Assembly: GCA_905250025.1 (NCBI GenBank)
Contig: CAJNOJ010000018.1
Coordinates: forward strand, 434,001-498,000
DNA length: 64,000 nt
Direction of reading: 5' to 3'
Source of the DNA: Adineta ricciae
Lineage: Eukaryota; Rotifera; Eurotatoria; Adinetida; Adinetidae
Shown: piece by piece, positions 1 to 13,851 of the stretch
Numbering within the stretch: the stretch's first letter is position 1
Layout of the letters: every line of letters starts with the position of its first letter
The notes under the pieces: generated by a model
Database searches by the model: none
Told to the model about the DNA's origin: nothing
What the model saw: only the letters and a program-made list of their open reading frames with translations
Position numbers and translations under genes: made by a program

Positions 1-36
1 TCACGCGTCGACAACATTTTCAACATATTTGTTTAG

Positions 37-662
37 GTGTATATTTCTTTATGCTTATCGGATTGAATTCTCTACTTTTCGGTTCTCAACTGATCGAAGC
101 ACCTGAAAATAATGAAGAATATTGTGTCATTATCGACCCGTACTTTACTCGTATCTATTCAATTATCGACTTATGCATCTACGCTCTTATACCATGTATT
201 TGTATGCTTGTTGGTGATATACTGATATTGCATTACATTCGAAAATCACGAGCACGTGTCACCTCGATCAATACGATTAACAAACGGCATGAAACTCAAT
301 TATCCATCATGCTTGTCATTACATCGATTGTTTCGCTATTTATTGTAAGTCCATACAGCTGTCTAAATCTGTTGATTAATTTTTCGAATATCCTCAATAA
401 TGATTATCGAACATTGTACACTCTCAATGATGCGTTCGGTCTTCTATCAACGTTTACGCATGCCATGCACTTTTATCTCTTTCTAATGATTAGCAGTACG
501 ATTCGTAAGCAATTTCGAGCTATTTTAAACTCAGCATTTGCTACGTGTTCAAATGGGAGAAATCCTTTTCGATCAGTGATAATCACGCCGGTGAAAACAA
601 CAACATCATCTCAACTGACAGTCAATGTCGTACATCGTCTACCAAATGAACAAATACAATAG
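37..662 (+). CDS. Rhodopsin-type G-protein-coupled receptor, 3' part (cut by window edge)
   Basis: C-terminal part of a class A seven-helix receptor at the plasma membrane. A 3' splice site (TTGTTTAG) ends at 36, so this is probably the last exon and the rest lies outside the window. Three hydrophobic segments fit TM5 (around IYALIPCICMLVG), TM6 (around LSIMLVITSIVSLFIVSPYS) and TM7 (HAMHFYLFLMISS), followed by a basic cytoplasmic tail. The loop before TM6 is rich in Lys/Arg (RKSRARV, NKRHETQ), as in G-protein-coupling loops. The usual TM7 NPxxY is replaced by HFYLF, a common variation in lineage-specific invertebrate peptide-receptor-like families. The ligand cannot be inferred. The next gene is on the opposite strand, tail to tail. 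Confidence 0.8.
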
Positions 663-793
663 TTAGTGACAAATAGAAGCATATGTTTCTTTCTATCATA
701 AATCTGTCAAAACATTAAAATCACAATTTATTAAGACAATTATTATTTATATGACTACAGAATTTACTAATCAACATATGATTTTCTTAGAAA

Positions 794-2230
794 TTAATCG
801 CGAATCACACCACGAATGGCTTGGCCTGGTAGTTTTGTATTCTTATCCATAGCTACTAACTTTCCATTATGTACAACGAATGTCCCATTGACTAGTACAT
901 GTACAATTCCTTGCGAAGGAAGTTTCGGTTCTTCGTATGTAGCACAATCTTTTACGATCATGGGATCAAATATACATAGATCTGCAATTGCACCTACACA
1001 GATACGTCCTCGAACTTTCATTTGACTCGAAGCACTTTCTAATCTCTGCGCTGGAAGTAAAGACATCTTTCGAATGGCTTCCATCAATGTAATCAGTTGA
1101 CGTTCGCGAACATAGTGACCAAGTACACGTGCACATGCGCCGGCTGCACGAGGATGACCACGGAGTGCATCGCTGCCCATCAAAGTGATTGGACTTTGAA
1201 GACAATCGATCACTGCTTGTTCGGGAATGGAATTAATAATAATTAAGCCGCCTTCTTTACGATACTTATTAAAACTGTTAATATCTAACTGCTCTTTTGT
1301 ATTAACATAGGTTAAACTGTCATAACCGATGCCTAATTGTTCTTGCCATATGTCATCGTTGAATAAGGCAGAGTCTATCGAACTACAACCAGCTAGATAA
1401 GGATCTACAATAAAAAAATTTCAAAAACAGCATTCCTATCTGTCTGAAAGCAAGGTTCACTTACAGAATTCCGTTGTTATGTCCATTCCATTCCGATGGG
1501 CATCATGAATAAGTTCAAGAGCTTTGTTCGTTACCGCTAAGCACGTGCTATGAACATGGCAAACATTGATTGCTGCTTTGGTACATGCACCAAGAGCGAG
1601 AATTTCTTGTAGAGCAGCTAAGCTACCATTTTTCTCTTGTGCACCAAAATGACGCATATGAACATGACAACAAACATCATATTTCTTTGCTAGACGAAAG
1701 CATTCCACAATCTCCCATCGTGTTGCTGCTGGTACATAGTGAATTCCAAAACCCATAGCCATGGCACCACGCCGAAGACCATACTCTATTTCTTTTGTTA
1801 TCTGATCGATTCTATCTGCTCGCAATGCCGCTGGCGAATCACTCTGCGGTAGAAATCCAGATGGATGGTGAAAAACTTTCATTCGTACTTGAATATGTCC
1901 AATCGCCACTCCATGATTAACCAAAGTTTTGTTTTCTCGTTCGGCATACCATTGATCAATATCATTCGTTCCAACTTCCAGTTCAAATACAGATGTCACA
2001 CCATCTTGACATTTTAATGCATAGTATTCATCCGAATGTTCGTGAGAATGAACATCGATAAAACCAGGACAGAGAATCAGATTTGAAATGTCGACTTCAA
2101 CATGTCCATGAAGAACTTCTTCGCTGATGCTCACAATTGATCCATTCTGAATACCAATCGATCGAATGGCATCGATATTGGTTTCAGGATCCATAACTCG
2201 ACCATTGAGAAAAACAAGATCGTAAATCAT
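794..2230 (-). CDS. D-aminoacylase-like metal-dependent amidohydrolase (458 aa)
   Basis: Two exons (2230-1465 and 1404-794) join in frame to 458 residues. The protein belongs to the amidohydrolase superfamily and resembles bacterial N-acyl-D-amino-acid deacylases, which hydrolyse N-acylated D-amino acids. It starts with the beta-sandwich segment (YDLVFLNGRVMDP), then the metal-binding HxH in PGFIDVHSHEHS. Later come HVHMRHFG and NVCHVHS (further metal histidines), a late SDALRGHPRAAG segment with the catalytic-type Asp, and the C-terminal DLCIFDP sandwich return. Where classical D-aminoacylase has a GNCG cysteine ligand, this protein has ELEVGT, as I recall from a bacterial side branch of the family. 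Only one intron, against many in its neighbours, fits a gene acquired from bacteria. It lies 208 bp downstream of DAXX on the same strand, with a splice acceptor (CTGTTGTAG) before the start. Confidence 0.85.
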
Positions 2231-2438
2231 TTTCTCTGCTGAGAAAATTGATTTTTCCTACAACAGAAAAAAAACACCGATGATAATAGTAATAAACACA
2301 CATGCACAGTTTAGAATAAATACAAACGATATAAAACGGAAAAATCTGAAGATTGACTATAATAAGTGAATATGCGATGAATATATACAAAAACAAGAAG
2401 AAACGAATAAAAAAATAAGTAGATTTAATTATACACAT

Positions 2439-4441
2439 TCAATCTAGCAAAATAATCTCGTGAGAGTCTTTGATTTTTTTTGAATTTGATGACTGTGTAT
2501 CATTCGAAGTGGATCGTTTCGGTACACTAGATGAATTATTGTTCACTGTGTCCCGTTGATAATAATCATGCAGTGTTCGTTGTACTTGCCGTCGTGGTAT
2601 CAGTATTTGAACTTTATGTTCTTCAGTTGTTGTGACAGATTGAGATTCTTGAGTATTTTGTGAATCCAAAGTGATATAAGTATTTGATTCTGTTGTAGAA
2701 GTTGGTAAAGCATCAAATAGATTATTATCTATAAGTTTTGTGGAATCATCATCGATGGAAGGTTGTTGTTGCACATGAGATGTAGATTGAGGTGCTAGTT
2801 ATTTGAAAAGAAGATAGAATGCTGTTGAGATTTTTCATCCAGTTAAAAACACTTACAAAAAGATGGAAGAATGTCAGTATAATCATAGTAATAATCGTCG
2901 AATTGATCGTTCACCGACTCAACGGTAAGTTCGACTTCATCATCTTCGTCTGCATCACTTTCAATACTCTCTTCGGGTTCTAATTGAGTATCAATTTGAG
3001 AAAACTCTTCGAAGATCTTCAATCAAATCAAACTTATCAAATACAATATATCTATTTCCATTCAATTACTTTTTCTGTTTTAGTCGCAGCTTCACGTTCA
3101 TTTTCAATCAACGTATTTTCAAGTTCACTACTGTTCAATGCGGGATCACTCTGTTCAATACTAATCAAACAGAAACTAATTCGATATTACAAAAATAATT
3201 AACATTACTCAAAGTCTTCGGGGAGACGACTGTTCATGATATCATTGAAATCTGCCATACGGCGATTTTTTACTTTTCTACCAATCAACTTGAACAATTG
3301 TTCTGCGAGACTTTTTCGTTTCTCCATGCTACAAAAATCCATTTGGTTCGATTATCTACGAAGAGTTAGCATATATCTTACCTAAGATTTAATTTAAATC
3401 TATCATTCGCTTTATCTACTGTTGCAAGAACATCATGAAATGCCGGTAGGTATTTTGTTTGATTAACCATCTCTTCCACAGCTTTCTCTATAATTGGATA
3501 CTCGAAATCGGTCTCTGTAAGTGTGATGGATTGCTCAAGAACTCTTTTCGTAGACGACACTTCATTCTTCAAATGGCTGATTTTAAGATAAATCTAAACA
3601 AATTGGTCAGGGTGAAGATACGGCAAAGATATCTCTGAAAGTTTACTTCATATGCTTGTTTTTTCAGTTTGGACTCGACTTCGTATAAATCGCAGTTTTC
3701 CATTTCATCTAACGACATATCTGTCTTCTCTAATCGTCGTATTAGTCTTGATAGACGACTCAATCGTCGTTCTAATTTATTAATCTTTTTCTTTCTTTGC
3801 AGTACCATTTCATTCGTAATTCGTTGTTCAGTTGTCGTTCTTCTTTCGACACTTTTACTTAACGGTCGACTTTCATCAAATATTGTAAATACATCATTGC
3901 AAGATCTCAAAAGTTGTTCAACTGTTTGTTCTTCAGACGTCAACGACGATAGGTGTACAGTAGTTTCTGTGGAAGATGTTGGCGAGACGATCATCGTTTT
4001 TGTACTTGATGATACTCTTGTTTCGACAGAACTTGATGACGCTGCCGATGTTTGAACAGATCTAAATGACAATTCGTACTGCAGATGAAAAGTTCAGCGT
4101 GTTATTACTCTTTGGGCTTGATAGTATGTTTCTTTAGTTGTTGATCGAGTGAGTTTAGTAATTTGAAATATCTTGTAGATCTATCATTTTGATTGAACAC
4201 GTCTTGGAGACGATCGAGTTGTGATTGAAAGTCTGGTGAACATAAGTAGGATGAGAATGCTGAGTTAAAATGACGACGGAGTTTATTTTCGAGAATGTGA
4301 ATGTCTTTGTCATTTGCGAGAACACGATTGACAGATGTAAGAAACTAAACAAGAAGAAAAGTCGATTGTTCTGTCGAGTATTTCTCTGCAACAGACTTGT
4401 TCAAACTGGATTTTAACTTTATCAAATATCGTGTTAGTCAT
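2439..4441 (-). CDS. DAXX: DAXX homologue, histone H3.3 chaperone / SUMO-binding co-repressor (544 aa)
   Basis: Eight exons: 4441-4397, 4344-4109, 4061-3647, 3593-3382, 3328-3209, 3160-3070, 3016-2857 and 2794-2439. In animals DAXX works with ATRX in the nucleus to deposit H3.3. Residues about 10-93 match the N-terminal four-helix bundle (FEQFLTSVNRVL, ending KLLNSLDQQLKKHT). Residues about 170-340 match the histone-binding helical bundle (LERRLSRLSRLIRRLEKTDM with the DLYEVESKLKKQAYE helix; EYPIIEKAVEEMV; YLPAFHDVLATVDKAN; DPALNSSELENTLIENER). An acidic stretch follows (about 345-425), then a Ser/Thr-rich tail with a basic patch (PKRSTS, NSKKIK). The last residues, HEIILLD, form a C-terminal SUMO-interacting motif where vertebrate DAXX ends in a similar IIVLSDSD. 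The start codon directly follows TTTTCTAG, a likely trans-splice acceptor. Exon 1 has a weaker donor (GTCTGT). Confidence 0.85.
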
Positions 4442-4890
4442 CTAGAAAAGGTTTCGTAGATGTTCAATTGTTTTATATTCGGAAAATACGGCAAGTAGCT
4501 TCTTATTCGCGATCGTTATAGTCATAAATTATTTCGTGTTTTCACCTTCTTGAGTTCAGTTGAAGTAACATATTTAATTAGAAGTCTTTATTCTTACAGT
4601 TGCACGACTTTTATTCAAATAACAGTCAAGTTTTATTTTGAGTTCATATATTCATCATCATAGAAAAACATGTTGCGTGAAAAAGTGCGCAATTTTCAAG
4701 AACAAAACTTTATCTTTGAGTCATTCTCATTGTTTAAGATACGAAAAAGTGTAATTCATTGGTGTATGAGTGAGAAGAACGACTGAATTCAAATTGGGTA
4801 TTTTTCTTCTAAACAGCTCAGATAGTGTTCGTTTTCAGGCCACAATCGCCTCTATGATGGACGCAGGCATGTGTCCAGAGTTCGACTGGA

Positions 4891-5253
4891 TCAAACGCAA
4901 ATTAACTCATCATAGCTGTTATTCAATAGTAAAAACAAAAAATGTTCAACTAACCACGTCGAATAAACAAACACGACAACTGAAAACAAGCTGCTAATGA
5001 ATGATAAGCACATGTCCATCTGACCCATCTGACGAATCATTTGAAAATGGTTGATCGTCTCAATGTCCTCTATGTTTGGAAGTGTATTGTCAATATCAAA
5101 ATTCTTTTCATATAAATTTGAAAAAGATTTCAGATTTATTTTAAAAAAAAAGAGTCTTTTACTTCGACTTTCTAACGACATCTTTTGTAAAAATTTCAAG
5201 TGATATTCGAAAACGAACCAATAATTCGAACTAGAACTTCGTCGGTGACTCAT
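4891..5253 (-). CDS. Possible small membrane protein, unrecognised
   Basis: An open frame of 120 codons between the divergent DAXX and Rpn3 genes. It has a polar N-terminal half (MSHRRSSSSNYWF; NTLPNIEDIETINHFQMIRQ) and one hydrophobic segment near the C-terminus (LFSVVVFVYSTWLVEHFLFLLL). No family is recognised. The region also has a plausible 3' splice site on the plus strand (TTTTCAG at about 4832-4838, before a GC-richer stretch), so the real transcription unit may differ. It could be chance open frame in the shared upstream region. Confidence 0.25.
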   Translation of the reverse strand: MSHRRSSSSNYWFVFEYHLKFLQKMSLESRSKRLFFFKINLKSFSNLYEKNFDIDNTLPNIEDIETINHFQMIRQMGQMDMCLSFISSLFSVVVFVYSTWLVEHFLFLLLNNSYDELICV

Positions 5254-5325
5254 CGTTATCGTTCTTCAACTTAAACCACTTTTCTTTTTATTTGCAATTA
5301 TACCACCCTAACGAATTAATCAATC

Positions 5326-7416
5326 ATGGTTGAATTACATGACATAGAAATGAAAGAAACCGATCCAGCAAATGGATCCAATACAACAAATCCAACAACA
5401 GTATCGAAAGATGAAAAAAAAGACGCGGATACATTGACACTTGACGGTTAGATTTTCTCATTGATGTGCATTTTTCTTCCACAATGTTTGTTTGATTTCG
5501 GATAGATATCAAAGAACAAGTTCGGACAATAGAGAAAGCAGTTAATTTGAAAGAACCTCGATACATTCTCCGTGTTTTACGTGCACTTGCATCGACACGA
5601 AAACGTTTAAATGAAGACGTTATTCGTCGGTTGATTTTATTTTATTATGGTTCGAATTCCAGTGAACGAGAAATTCTTCTCGGCTTCGCCCAATCTGTTT
5701 CCCAAGTACATCGATTTTTCGCTCGAAACTTTCTCTCGTCTACTTCTTTATCATGTCTAGCCGATGGATGTCGACATGGACAAAAATAGTAGTTCACCAG
5801 CACCCGTTACAAGTGAAAAACCTTCGGTGTCACGTCCTCAAACATCACGAGCACGCGCTGCTTCGTTACCGGAAGTTGATCTTTTCATACACTTAATTGT
5901 TCTTCTCTATCTAATCGATCGAAATGCATTGAAATCGGTAATTTGCCAGAACTTGCCTTTTGTCTATGGAAATCTAATTGCTTCTTCTAGGCGTTAGATT
6001 GTGCCAAACGTTTAGTCGATAAAACAAGCGTACTTAATCGTCGAACATTGGATTTATTGTCAGCTAAATGTTATTTCTATTACGCACGCATCTTCGAATT
6101 GAATAACATGCTGGATTCCATTCGACCGTAGGTTTCCCTCAGACATAACTTACAAAATTTTGATGAAATTTCTTTTTTTTTTTTGTTCAGATTTTTACAT
6201 AGCCGATTACGTACAGCAACATTACGAAATGATTTCGAAGGAACAGCTGTACTAATTAATTTATTATTACGAAACTACCTTCATTACAATCTCTATAGTC
6301 AAGCACAAAAACTTGTTCTCAAATCAGTCTTTCCCGACCATGCGTCGAATAACGAGTGGGCTAGATATCTTTATTATCTTGGTAAGAATCTTTCGATTGC
6401 AATGCTAAATCAACACAAATCATTTCTCGTAGGTCGTATACGTGCTATGCAATTGGAATATACTAAAGCTCATCAACACTTGCTAACGGCTATTCGAAAA
6501 GCACCACAACAAACAGCAGTTGGCTTTCGACAGAACGTAATTAACCAGTTTCAGATGAAGAATAGATGTTGATTTTCTCAATTTTCAGGCTCATAAGTTT
6601 CTGATCACTGTTGAATTGCTACTTGGTGACATTCCAGATAAAGCAACATTCAACAATTCTCAGCTCAAACGTTCATTAGACCCATATTATCAATTGACAT
6701 TGGGTAGATAACGAAAAGTTTCTCTTGACCTTTTCAGTTTCATCGTATATTTCTAGCTGTTCGTGCTGGTGACTTAAGTCGATTCAAAGAAGTCCTTGAG
6801 GCATTCTCTGATCGATTCCAACAAGAGAAAACTTGGTCGTTGATCATTCGGTAAGACATGATATAACACTTGAAGTAGTCATGTCCAACGAAATCCACTT
6901 AGGTTACGACATAATGTCATCAAAACTGGTATTAAAATGATTAGTTTATCTTATGCGAAAATATCATTTTCTGATGTCGCTCAAAAGCTCCAACTTGATT
7001 CACCTGAAGATGCTGAGTATATCGTTGCAAAAGTCAGTTAACGGACAGTAATCTATCTAAATCAACACGATTATTCTTATTTTCTAGGCTATTCGTGATG
7101 GTGTTATAGAAGCGAGTATAAATCATGAACAAGGCTACGTACAATCACGGGAAATCATTGATGTCTATACAACACGTGAGCCAATGAATGCATTCCATCA
7201 ACGTATCGAATTTTGTCTCAAAGTTCATAATGAAGCAGTTAAAGCTATGCGTTATCCACCAAAGAAATACAACGAAGATTTGGAAACTGCTCAAGTAAGG
7301 TTTTGTGAATGATTGTCTGAAATAATCGTGTTTTATTCACTTAGGAACGGCGAGAACGTGAGCAAGAAGAATTGGAATATGCCAAAGAAATGGCTGATGA
7401 TGAAGATGATTTTTAG
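5326..7416 (+). CDS. PSMD3: 26S proteasome non-ATPase subunit Rpn3 / PSMD3 (515 aa)
   Basis: Eleven exons: 5326-5446, 5506-5705, 5761-5937, 5991-6127, 6191-6381, 6433-6536, 6589-6703, 6757-6850, 6903-7032, 7088-7294 and 7345-7416. Rpn3 is a PCI-domain scaffold subunit of the 19S regulatory-particle lid and is essential for ubiquitin-dependent degradation. Family hallmarks are visible throughout: [13 protein letters not shown] near the N-terminus, [14 protein letters not shown] and [16 protein letters not shown] mid-protein, [12 protein letters not shown], then the PCI winged-helix region [20 protein letters not shown] with [20 protein letters not shown]. The end is the acidic EMADDEDDF. Length is close to the human protein. 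PI4KB begins 196 bp downstream on the same strand. Confidence 0.95.
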
Positions 7417-7612
7417 AAGAAGACAAAAAAAAGATGACAATCAAAGAACAAAGTTCAGCATAGACTTCACAACGTCTTTTCGTTTGTTACTTTTTCTTTT
7501 CTTTTAACCTAAATAAAATCGAGATGCTCGACAAACTAGATCAATTGAAATTCTAAATTTCTTTCTAGATGATCATTTTGTTGAACAAATCTCTTGTGTT
7601 TATTCCTTACAG

Positions 7613-10459
<2,847 letters not shown>

Positions 10460-10854
10460 TCGAATGAACATGATCGTAGTTTATAGTATTCGTTCTACAG
10501 GGAGAGAATCTATTTTCTAATACATTTTGACTGTTAGTTCTGAGTGCATTCCAAGTGACAATCTATTGCTTTCTTTCAGTATTTATTTATTTGTGAATTT
10601 TTATTAATGATTTTGTTTTTTGCAATAATAAAAAAAAAGGAAATATATGGACGTATCGCTTGTAGAGAAAGAAAGAATTCCAGTGTAATTTTCTCGAAAT
10701 TAAACCTGGATTATTATGTTTGAAAAGACGAATGAATAATATCACTCGCCGTCTGTACGATGTATAAATTCGTACGTTTATTCTTTCCTTTCATCAGATC
10801 GATTAATACGTATCGATAAAAACTATTCGTCATTTGAATTTTTTATTGGCAAGA
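10460..10854. other. Intergenic, PI4KB 3' region
   Basis: No gene seen. Contains the PI4KB 3' UTR, with an AATAAA-type polyadenylation signal near 10626 (AATAATAAAAAAAAA), and AT-rich upstream sequence of the next gene. Confidence 0.6.
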
Positions 10855-11386
10855 ATGAATCGATTTTCTTCGACAAGTACGGAAGCGTTTTCGAACATAA
10901 AAACAAGAGATTCTCGACTTTTTTTTCGTAGTTTTCTTAGTGACAATGCTTTTCATATCAACAATGGCATTGTCAATCAATCATCCGCGTGACGATCCGG
11001 TGGATTTCTTATTTAAACGTGGCTTAATCGATTGGTACAATACGTTCGTATCGAAAGATTCCAATAAAGACAAAAATTCCGATTCGATCAGTAAATTATC
11101 GATATTAAAACAGTTGTTATCGTCATCGGGTGGCACAAATAGTAATCTTGACAAGCTTTTTCAAATCTTGAGCAACACGGCAGAAGACAAACAAAACACG
11201 GCAACGTCATCGGCAACAAAATTAGATCGTTTACTTGGATTTTTCAAGAAAACTGATTCATCGTCATCATCATCCAATAATCTTCAATTAGCTCTGAAAT
11301 TACTAAATCTTGCACAAGGCAAATCTGACTTCAGTTCATTTAATCTGAGCGATCTTCAATCTCTCCTCAAATTTGCCAGTGGTTGA
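10855..11386 (+). CDS. Small Ser/Leu-rich putative secreted protein (155 aa)
   Basis: Not assigned to a family. A 22-nt first exon (10855-10876) spliced to 10941-11386 gives an intact 155-codon frame. It adds MNRFSST ahead of TMLFISTMALS, which together read as a short signal peptide. Starting at the downstream ATG in exon 2 is the alternative. The mature part begins NHPRDDPVDFLFKRGLIDWYN, with one Lys-Arg site, so a processed peptide is possible. The rest is made of Ser/Asn/Lys spacers separating short amphipathic leucine-rich helices (LSILKQLLSSS, LDKLFQILSN, LDRLLGFFKK, LQLALKLLNLA, LSDLQSLLKFA) that look like degenerate internal repeats. There are no cysteines. Confidence 0.55.
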
Positions 11387-11694
11387 ATCACTCATCAACA
11401 TTTTTCTTCGCTTCTCATTCTCTCTCTTTCTTTTTTTTTGTTCTTCGCTTAATAATGAATAAATAGATGTGCAAATTATCCTTGTATTGTCTTTCTTTAG
11501 TGACATATGTTTCTATTGCCATGTCTTGTTTCAATTCAATCATGATCATTCACTCATTGTCGTTTTCTCTCTTGCTTTAATTGTTTTTATCCGATGTACC
11601 TCCTGCTGATTGGATTGAGCATAAAGAGAGTAGATAGAGAAGTGTACGTGACGCCCATGTCTGATGATGGGAGTTATTTCGGTTTCCTTTTTTT
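11387..11694. other. Short intergenic stretch between converging genes
   Basis: Convergent 3' ends of the small secreted-protein gene (+) and the BSX gene (-). AATGAATAAATAG near 11452-11464 can serve as a polyadenylation signal for the plus-strand gene. Nothing else seen. Confidence 0.5.
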
Positions 11695-12851
11695 TTATTT
11701 CGAAGAAGAATTATTGCTGTAACATTCATCATCACTGACAACATCAATATCATTCTCCTCACAACACTCATCTTCGTCGACACCTTCGGATAATGGACTA
11801 CCCGATGTATTTTGTAATTGTCGACGAACTTGTTTCTTGTGTTTCATGCGACGATTTTGAAACCTAAATGAAACTATCAAGAATTTTGATTGTAAAAGAT
11901 CACAAGACTTACCATGTTTTGACCTGAAAATTGATCAACCAACGAAGAGAGAATAGAAAAGAGAAAATGTTAAAATGAAAAGATAAAGGCGAATGTTTAC
12001 CTGTGCTTCGGATAAATTAAGTGCATTAGCTAATTCTACACGTTCAGGTGTACTTAAATACTTTTGTCCATCAAATCGTTTTTCCAATCCGTTCAATTGA
12101 TGATCACTGAATACGGTACGAGCTTTACGTCGTCGGCAATGCTTAAGTGAATGTTCACTGTTGAGATAGGCGTGAAAACTCAAACCTAAAATGGCAGACA
12201 TTACAGATGGTCATTCGACGTAACATCCTTTTCGCAAGCCACGCCCTGTCTGACCTTGAGAAAGGTATGTCCGTCTGTTTCTTTCCTAACAACAGGTGGG
12301 TGACTTTTTCTTTTGATTAAATAATTACTTTCTGAATAGATCACTAGGCAGATAATGTTCATTGAAAAAGAAGAATGAAATCTTTTTTCTTCTTGTATAA
12401 AAAAAGAGATGTTGAGCCGATTAGGAAAATAGTCTCATTAGAATAACCATTCGTCATACTCATTAGTCACCTCATCATCATTCGACGACGACATTATTGT
12501 CGTCTTAGTGGACATGCACGAGAAAAAACGAAAAAAGAAAAGACAAGAAGATGACGGCCACCCGCGGACTTCTTCTTCAACAGGAGTGTCTACTTTTCTG
12601 TTGATTTCATACGTACCATGGAAAAAGAATGGATGCAGTTCAGGTTTGATAGCTGCATATTGATTGAATTGATTAGGCGGTTGGAAAAAGTTCAGTGATA
12701 TTGGCGAAATATCATTTGATAAGGTTGGAGCAGAGTCTTTCGGTGGAATCGGAGGATTCGAGGGTGTTGAAGTCGGTACGATTGGTGTGGGTCGCTTGAA
12801 AGCGGAGAGCAAATCGTCAATCAAAAAGCTACTCTTGATCGTTGCAGTCAT
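11695..12851 (-). CDS. BSX: BSX/bsh-type homeodomain transcription factor (199 aa)
   Basis: Four exons: 12851-12617, 12185-12001, 11923-11913 and 11863-11695, giving exactly 200 codons with the stop. BSX proteins are nuclear regulators specifying neurons and neurosecretory cells. The homeodomain (about residues 96-155) begins [12 protein letters not shown] and carries [20 protein letters not shown], then [14 protein letters not shown], closest to the BSX class as I recall it. Near the N-terminus [10 protein letters not shown] matches the class motif (SFFIEDIL-like). The C-terminal tail is acidic. The recognition helix is interrupted by two introns that leave an 11-nt exon coding V-K-T and part of W. 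Intron 1 is unusually long for this locus (431 nt). Confidence 0.9.
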
Positions 12852-13851
12852 AGTTATGTTTGGATTTCAATCAAGTGATAATAGATGCTCATCAACATTT
12901 TTTCTCTCTTGTGTGTGTCTCAATGGTAATGCGAATGACCAGAATTTCCATAACAAATTGCGAGCAATCAAAACAAGAAGGAGAGAACGAAGAGTTTTCA
13001 TTGGGCAAATTAAGATTCAAATGAGAAAACTTGATCCTCATTGGACGATAAAATTCTTCTCTCACTCACTCTCTCTCTCTGGCGCGCGCGCGCTGTCTTT
13101 TCCCTAGTTAATTTTCTGCTAATATGCTTTGAAGAGAAAGAAAGAAAGGAAAAGAGTTTCATTAGGTTCGACGTCTTAGTTAGCATATTCGAGGATTTAC
13201 CATATAAGTTGATGTATTTTGGTCCTCTCTTTTCTAATTAGTACGGATGATGTTTGAATAGCATGCAATGCTTTTACAAGTAGAAATAATTAAATCAGAT
13301 CAATCCTGAGTATTATTTTTTCAGACATAAGAATAGAAGAAAAGAAAAGGTAATAGCAAATGACGACGAGATCCGGAAATGAACTGTGATTGATCAATTG
13401 AAATTTGTCGTATGGAGAAAATGTACAACATATCAACGAGAAAGTCTTTACCATTTGTTCTCTTTTGTCAATCAAACAATTTGCTTGACAGACTTTCTCA
13501 CTTTCGATGCAATCGATTCATTGTTCAGGTTAGACAAATGTATATCTAATTAGAAAATGTTGACTACGAGATATACTTTCTTTTCTTTTTCCAATCGTTA
13601 CTTCCAACACGCAATACTCCTACAAGTATGCATAATTGAATTAATGTCGGAAAAAGTATGCTAAACTATTTGATAAAAAGGTAACGCATTGGAAATGAGT
13701 AAAGACAAATGTGAATTCATTCGTATTCTATTAGATCAGACATATCATTTCAAGAAATACACGTACACAAAGTTGAGAAGCAGAATCAAGAAACTATCAA
13801 CAAGAGACAAACTAATTATGAGAGTATTTGTAAAAGAAGCTGACACTGAGT
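12852..13851. other. Gene-free 1-kb interval upstream of BSX
   Basis: No convincing gene. It contains the BSX promoter side and the 3' side of the SPICE1-like gene, plus a CT/GC microsatellite at 13069-13093. Short open frames here show no protein-like character. Confidence 0.6.
13069..13093. repeat. (CT)n followed by (GC)n microsatellite
   Basis: An alternating CT run (13069-13080) passes straight into alternating GC (13081-13093), the only such GC run in very AT-rich surroundings. Alternating GC can adopt Z-DNA. It lies about 220 bp upstream of the BSX start codon. Confidence 0.85.

Noticed and set aside
12787-13107. Plus-strand frame across the BSX first exon
   Set aside because: It is antisense to the well-supported BSX exon and has no protein-like features.
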